Origin: an uncultured Ruminococcus sp.
GTDB lineage: Bacteria; Bacillota; Clostridia; Oscillospirales; Acutalibacteraceae
DNA length: 5,753 bases
Assembly: GCA_902773245.1 (NCBI GenBank)
Contig: CACYDY010000298.1
Coordinates: 1 to 5,753, forward strand
Direction of reading: 5' to 3'
Made by a program: the position numbers and the translations under genes. Below are positions 4,134 to 5,753 of this stretch, piece by piece. Under the pieces are notes generated by a model that saw only the letters and a program-made list of their open reading frames with translations, did not search any database and had not been told where the DNA came from. The first letter of the stretch is position 1; the number at the start of each line of letters is the position of its first letter.

Positions 4134-4964
4134 ATGACCACAGCGGGTTACACTCTTTATGAATTGGTGTGGATATTTTTGATCTACGGATTTTTAGGGT
4201 GGTGTGTCGAAGTAGCCTATGCGGCAACCGTGCATGGCAAATTTGTAAACCGGGGTTTCTGTTTCGGGCCGATATGTCCGATTTACGGAGTGGGCGTATT
4301 GCCGATACTGGTTTTTCTTGAACCAATCAAGGAGCACTGGTCGCTGCTTTTTTTGGAGTCGATGATAATAACGTCGTTTATAGAGTTTGCGGGCGGATTT
4401 GTGCTTGAAAAATTTTTCCACGAAAAGTGGTGGGACTACAGCGGCGAGCCGTTTAATCTTAAAGGGTACATATGCTTAAGGTTTTCGATCATGTGGGGAA
4501 TCGCGTGTGTGCTTGTTGTTAATGTTATTCACCCCACCGTTATGGCGGTGATAAGGTTTTTTCCGAGTTTATTGGGAATGGTATTTTTGTGCGTCTGCTG
4601 CGCCGTATTTTTGGCGGATTTCAGCGTTACGGTTTTCACCATGCTAAAGCTCAGGAAAAACATATATGCTGTCATTGAGCTTGAAGAGAATCTCACCAAG
4701 CTGTCGGAGTCTATCGGATCAAGCGTGAGCAGCAAAACTCTCGAAATAATGCAGCACGGCGAAAAGCTAAAGAACATTATGAATGAAAAGGCTGACGAAT
4801 TTGACGACAAGCGTGACGAGCTTTTCGAGAAGTTGGCAGAAATGGAAAAGCAGAAAGAATCGCTAAGACTGAATCTGCTCTATCTTGAAAAGAGAAGCCG
4901 CCGTATCGGAAGTGCATTCCCGAACATTGTCAACGGAAAGTATAAGCAAATATTTAAAAAGTAA
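4134..4964 (+). CDS. CmpB-type (PF06541) multi-pass membrane protein with C-terminal coiled coil
   Basis: The 276-residue protein matches the family annotated as putative ABC transporter permease / CmpB (PF06541), widespread in Firmicutes. Recognisable motifs are FLIYGFLGWCVEVAYA (15-30), GKFVNRGFCFGPICPIYG (35-52), WWDYSGEPFNLKGYICLRFS (99-118) and the ending RSRRIGSAFPNIVNGKY (254-270). Membrane segments lie at about 8-30, 49-63, 70-92, 113-134 and 142-170. Residues about 178-255 are highly charged and helical, a probable cytoplasmic coiled coil. The true function of the family is not established to my knowledge; the transporter label is weak. ATG at 4134 follows GGAAGTGA (4122-4129). The gene lies 35 bp after the DtxR-family regulator and before a strong terminator, so the two probably form a bicistronic unit. 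A metal-related role is inference from that context only. Confidence 0.88.
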   Translation: MTTAGYTLYELVWIFLIYGFLGWCVEVAYAATVHGKFVNRGFCFGPICPIYGVGVLPILVFLEPIKEHWSLLFLESMIITSFIEFAGGFVLEKFFHEKWWDYSGEPFNLKGYICLRFSIMWGIACVLVVNVIHPTVMAVIRFFPSLLGMVFLCVCCAVFLADFSVTVFTMLKLRKNIYAVIELEENLTKLSESIGSSVSSKTLEIMQHGEKLKNIMNEKADEFDDKRDELFEKLAEMEKQKESLRLNLLYLEKRSRRIGSAFPNIVNGKYKQIFKK

Positions 4965-4974
4965 TCACCAATTT

Positions 4975-5016
4975 AAGCAGCCATCTCTCATATGAACGGA
5001 GAGATGGCTGCTTTTT
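4975..5016 (+). terminator. Strong intrinsic terminator after the regulator-membrane protein unit
   Basis: AAGCAGCCATCTCTC (4975-4989) pairs perfectly with GAGAGATGGCTGCTT (4999-5013) across a 9-nt loop; the T-run extends to 5016. It starts 11 bp after the stop codon. Confidence 0.95.
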
Positions 5017-5210
5017 GACGCAGATGCAGGGGTTAGGGGTATGGGTGACGTCAATAATGTACAATAAAACCAAACACTTGGGTCGACAGGCAATAACCTT
5101 CAAGTTGTGGACAGTGGTAAAATATAATCAAATGTTGAGGTCGATCGGAAATCAACTGTTAGCTGAGGACAGTGTTTTTTTACCTTACTCAAAAGGGTCA
5201 GGAGTTAACA

Positions 5211-5254
5211 CTTTTGTTCCTCATGGAACGGCAATTCGCTTCGCTCTTGCCTGC
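5211..5254 (+). repeat. Palindromic dispersed repeat, copy B
   Basis: CTTTTGTTCCTC, eight variable bases, then CGGCAATTCGCTTCGCTC and TTGCCTGC. The core folds as GGCAA/TTGCC. It matches copy C at about 39 of 44 positions by eye, exactly 70 bp further right. In this copy the T-run after the core is replaced by AAAAGGCAGCA. Confidence 0.75.
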
Positions 5255-5280
5255 AAAAGGCAGCACATTCGGGAGCCTTG

Positions 5281-5330
5281 CTTTTGTTCCTCTTCGATCG
5301 GCAATTCGCTGCGCTGTTGCCTGCTTTTTT
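5281..5330 (+). repeat. Palindromic dispersed repeat, copy C (terminator-like form)
   Basis: CTTTTGTTCCTC leads into CGGCAATTCGCTGCGCTG, TTGCCTGC and TTTTTT. A 5-bp GGCAA/TTGCC stem followed by six T residues makes it terminator-like on the + strand. Copy A at 95-144 has the same core and T-run in the opposite orientation, so the unit is dispersed in this genome and not merely a local tandem. Confidence 0.75.
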
Positions 5331-5475
5331 GTGACGGTTAGTTTTGTTTTTTTAAATTTTTATTTTTATATTTATATTTATTTTTTTGCGTCATTTACTC
5401 TTTTCGCTTCATTTGCTTATTATGTAGCTGCTGCTTTTTGTTTTTGTGGGCGCTGCCCACACCCGCCCGCTTTTG

Positions 5476-5513
5476 AAAAAGCGGTGCAAAACTTTTAATG
5501 AGCTTCGCACCGC
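5476..5513 (-). terminator. Intrinsic terminator of the right-end gene
   Basis: On the - strand GCGGTGC (5513-5507) pairs with GCACCGC (5487-5481), and the helix continues inward as GAAGCT/AGTTTT with G-U pairs. TTTTTC follows (5480-5475). It begins 24 bp after the stop codon at 5537-5539 of the - strand gene. Confidence 0.85.
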
Positions 5514-5536
5514 CGAAAATTATTACTATAAAATCT

Positions 5537-5753
5537 TCATATTGTTCCCGTGACAACAAGCGTCGATGTCCCCGGTGTTACCATGATCACACCCGTAACA
5601 GGGTCTTGGTTGTATTGAGCTGCTTCAACCGTAACGCTGTTTGCCGTCGATGTAAACAATCCCGTTGTCTGATCGTAAACAAAATCCACACCGTTAGTCC
5701 ACGGAGTGTCATTGAATGCAGCTGTTACGTTTGAAATTATCGGGTTGAATGTG
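5537..5753 (-). CDS. C-terminal end of a Thr/Val-rich, probably extracellular beta-sandwich protein (partial)
   Basis: On the - strand a frame is open from the window edge to TGA at 5539-5537, giving the last 71 residues (first full codon at 5752). It includes TFNPIISNVTAAFNDTPWTN, VDFVYDQTTGLFTSTANSVT and ends VMVTPGTSTLVVTGTI-like (actual end TPGTSTLVVTGTI). Composition is rich in Thr, Val, Asn and Gly with no Cys and almost no Lys, and hydrophobic and polar residues alternate, as in beta-strands of secreted or surface-displayed proteins (for example DUF11-like repeats) or phage structural proteins. There is no LPXTG sorting signal and no C-terminal membrane anchor. A good terminator lies just downstream on the same strand, which supports a real gene end. 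The family is not identified. Confidence 0.75.
   Translation of the reverse strand, partial: TFNPIISNVTAAFNDTPWTNGVDFVYDQTTGLFTSTANSVTVEAAQYNQDPVTGVIMVTPGTSTLVVTGTI

Larger units (their letters stand above)
5017..5480. other. Gene-free region with repeats and a T-rich tract
   Basis: Open frames on the + strand here run through repeats and low-complexity DNA and have no ribosome binding site, so I treat them as non-coding. The stretch holds a TATAAT (5123-5128) without a good -35, and a weak hairpin ACTGTT/GACAGT (5155-5160/5168-5173) followed by GTTTTTTTA. It also holds the two palindromic repeat copies (5211-5254 and 5281-5324), an A/T tract that is almost all T on the + strand (5342-5387), and a 6-bp GC hairpin GTGGGC/GCCCAC (5446-5460). 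Confidence 0.6.

Noticed and set aside
5015..5498. Two overlapping + strand open frames of 108 codons
   Set aside because: They begin within or just after a terminator or without a ribosome binding site, and their products are read from palindromic repeats and a poly-T tract (Phe/Tyr-rich).
5498..5734. 78-codon + strand open frame at the right end
   Set aside because: It is antisense to the - strand C-terminal frame, which has a matching terminator and more protein-like composition; the + product is rich in Arg, Cys and Ser as shadows often are.

Overview
The window looks like a stretch of chromosome from a low-to-moderate GC Firmicute of the clostridial/Oscillospiraceae (Ruminococcus-like) kind. 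The reasons are strong AGGAGG-type ribosome binding sites, near-consensus sigma-A promoters with 17-18 bp spacers, intrinsic hairpin-plus-U terminators, an orphan ECF thiamine S-component under a TPP riboswitch, and a clostridial-style RNase Z and CmpB-type membrane protein. This taxonomic reading is inference. No phage, IS or CRISPR module is visible.

Left part (1-1230): a short C-terminal coding tail may end at 75 on the + strand. Convergent to it, on the - strand, is a complete thiamine transport unit: promoter (1198-1226), TPP riboswitch (1093-1176), regulatory terminator (1026-1054), thiT (240-986) and a final terminator (187-223). This ThiT carries about 60 extra N-terminal residues with two membrane segments.

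Middle (1337-2700): a perfect consensus promoter (TTGACA, 17 bp, TATAAT) drives a roughly 150-nt structured non-coding RNA ending in a strong terminator. The RNA is closed by a 9-bp terminal helix, and its 3' half resembles the loop E/helix IV-V part of 5S rRNA, but it is shorter than 5S and lacks most of the helix II-III domain. This is the most interesting object in the window. A small unrecognised protein gene (1716-1970) follows. Next comes a hairpin whose U-tract faces the - strand, then a gene-poor stretch in which five inverted repeats abut one another (2090-2294).

Right of centre (2643-5016), all on the + strand: rnz (RNase Z, tRNA 3' maturation) with its own promoter; a short DtxR/MntR-family metal-dependent repressor with its own extended -10 promoter; and, 35 bp downstream and probably co-transcribed, a CmpB-type (PF06541) membrane protein with a long C-terminal coiled coil. 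A 15-bp-stem terminator closes this unit.

Right end (5017-5753): a gene-free region with two copies, 70 bp apart, of a GC-rich palindromic repeat also present in inverted orientation at 95-144; a long T-rich tract; more hairpins; and, on the - strand, the last 71 codons of a beta-rich, Thr/Val-rich protein with its terminator.
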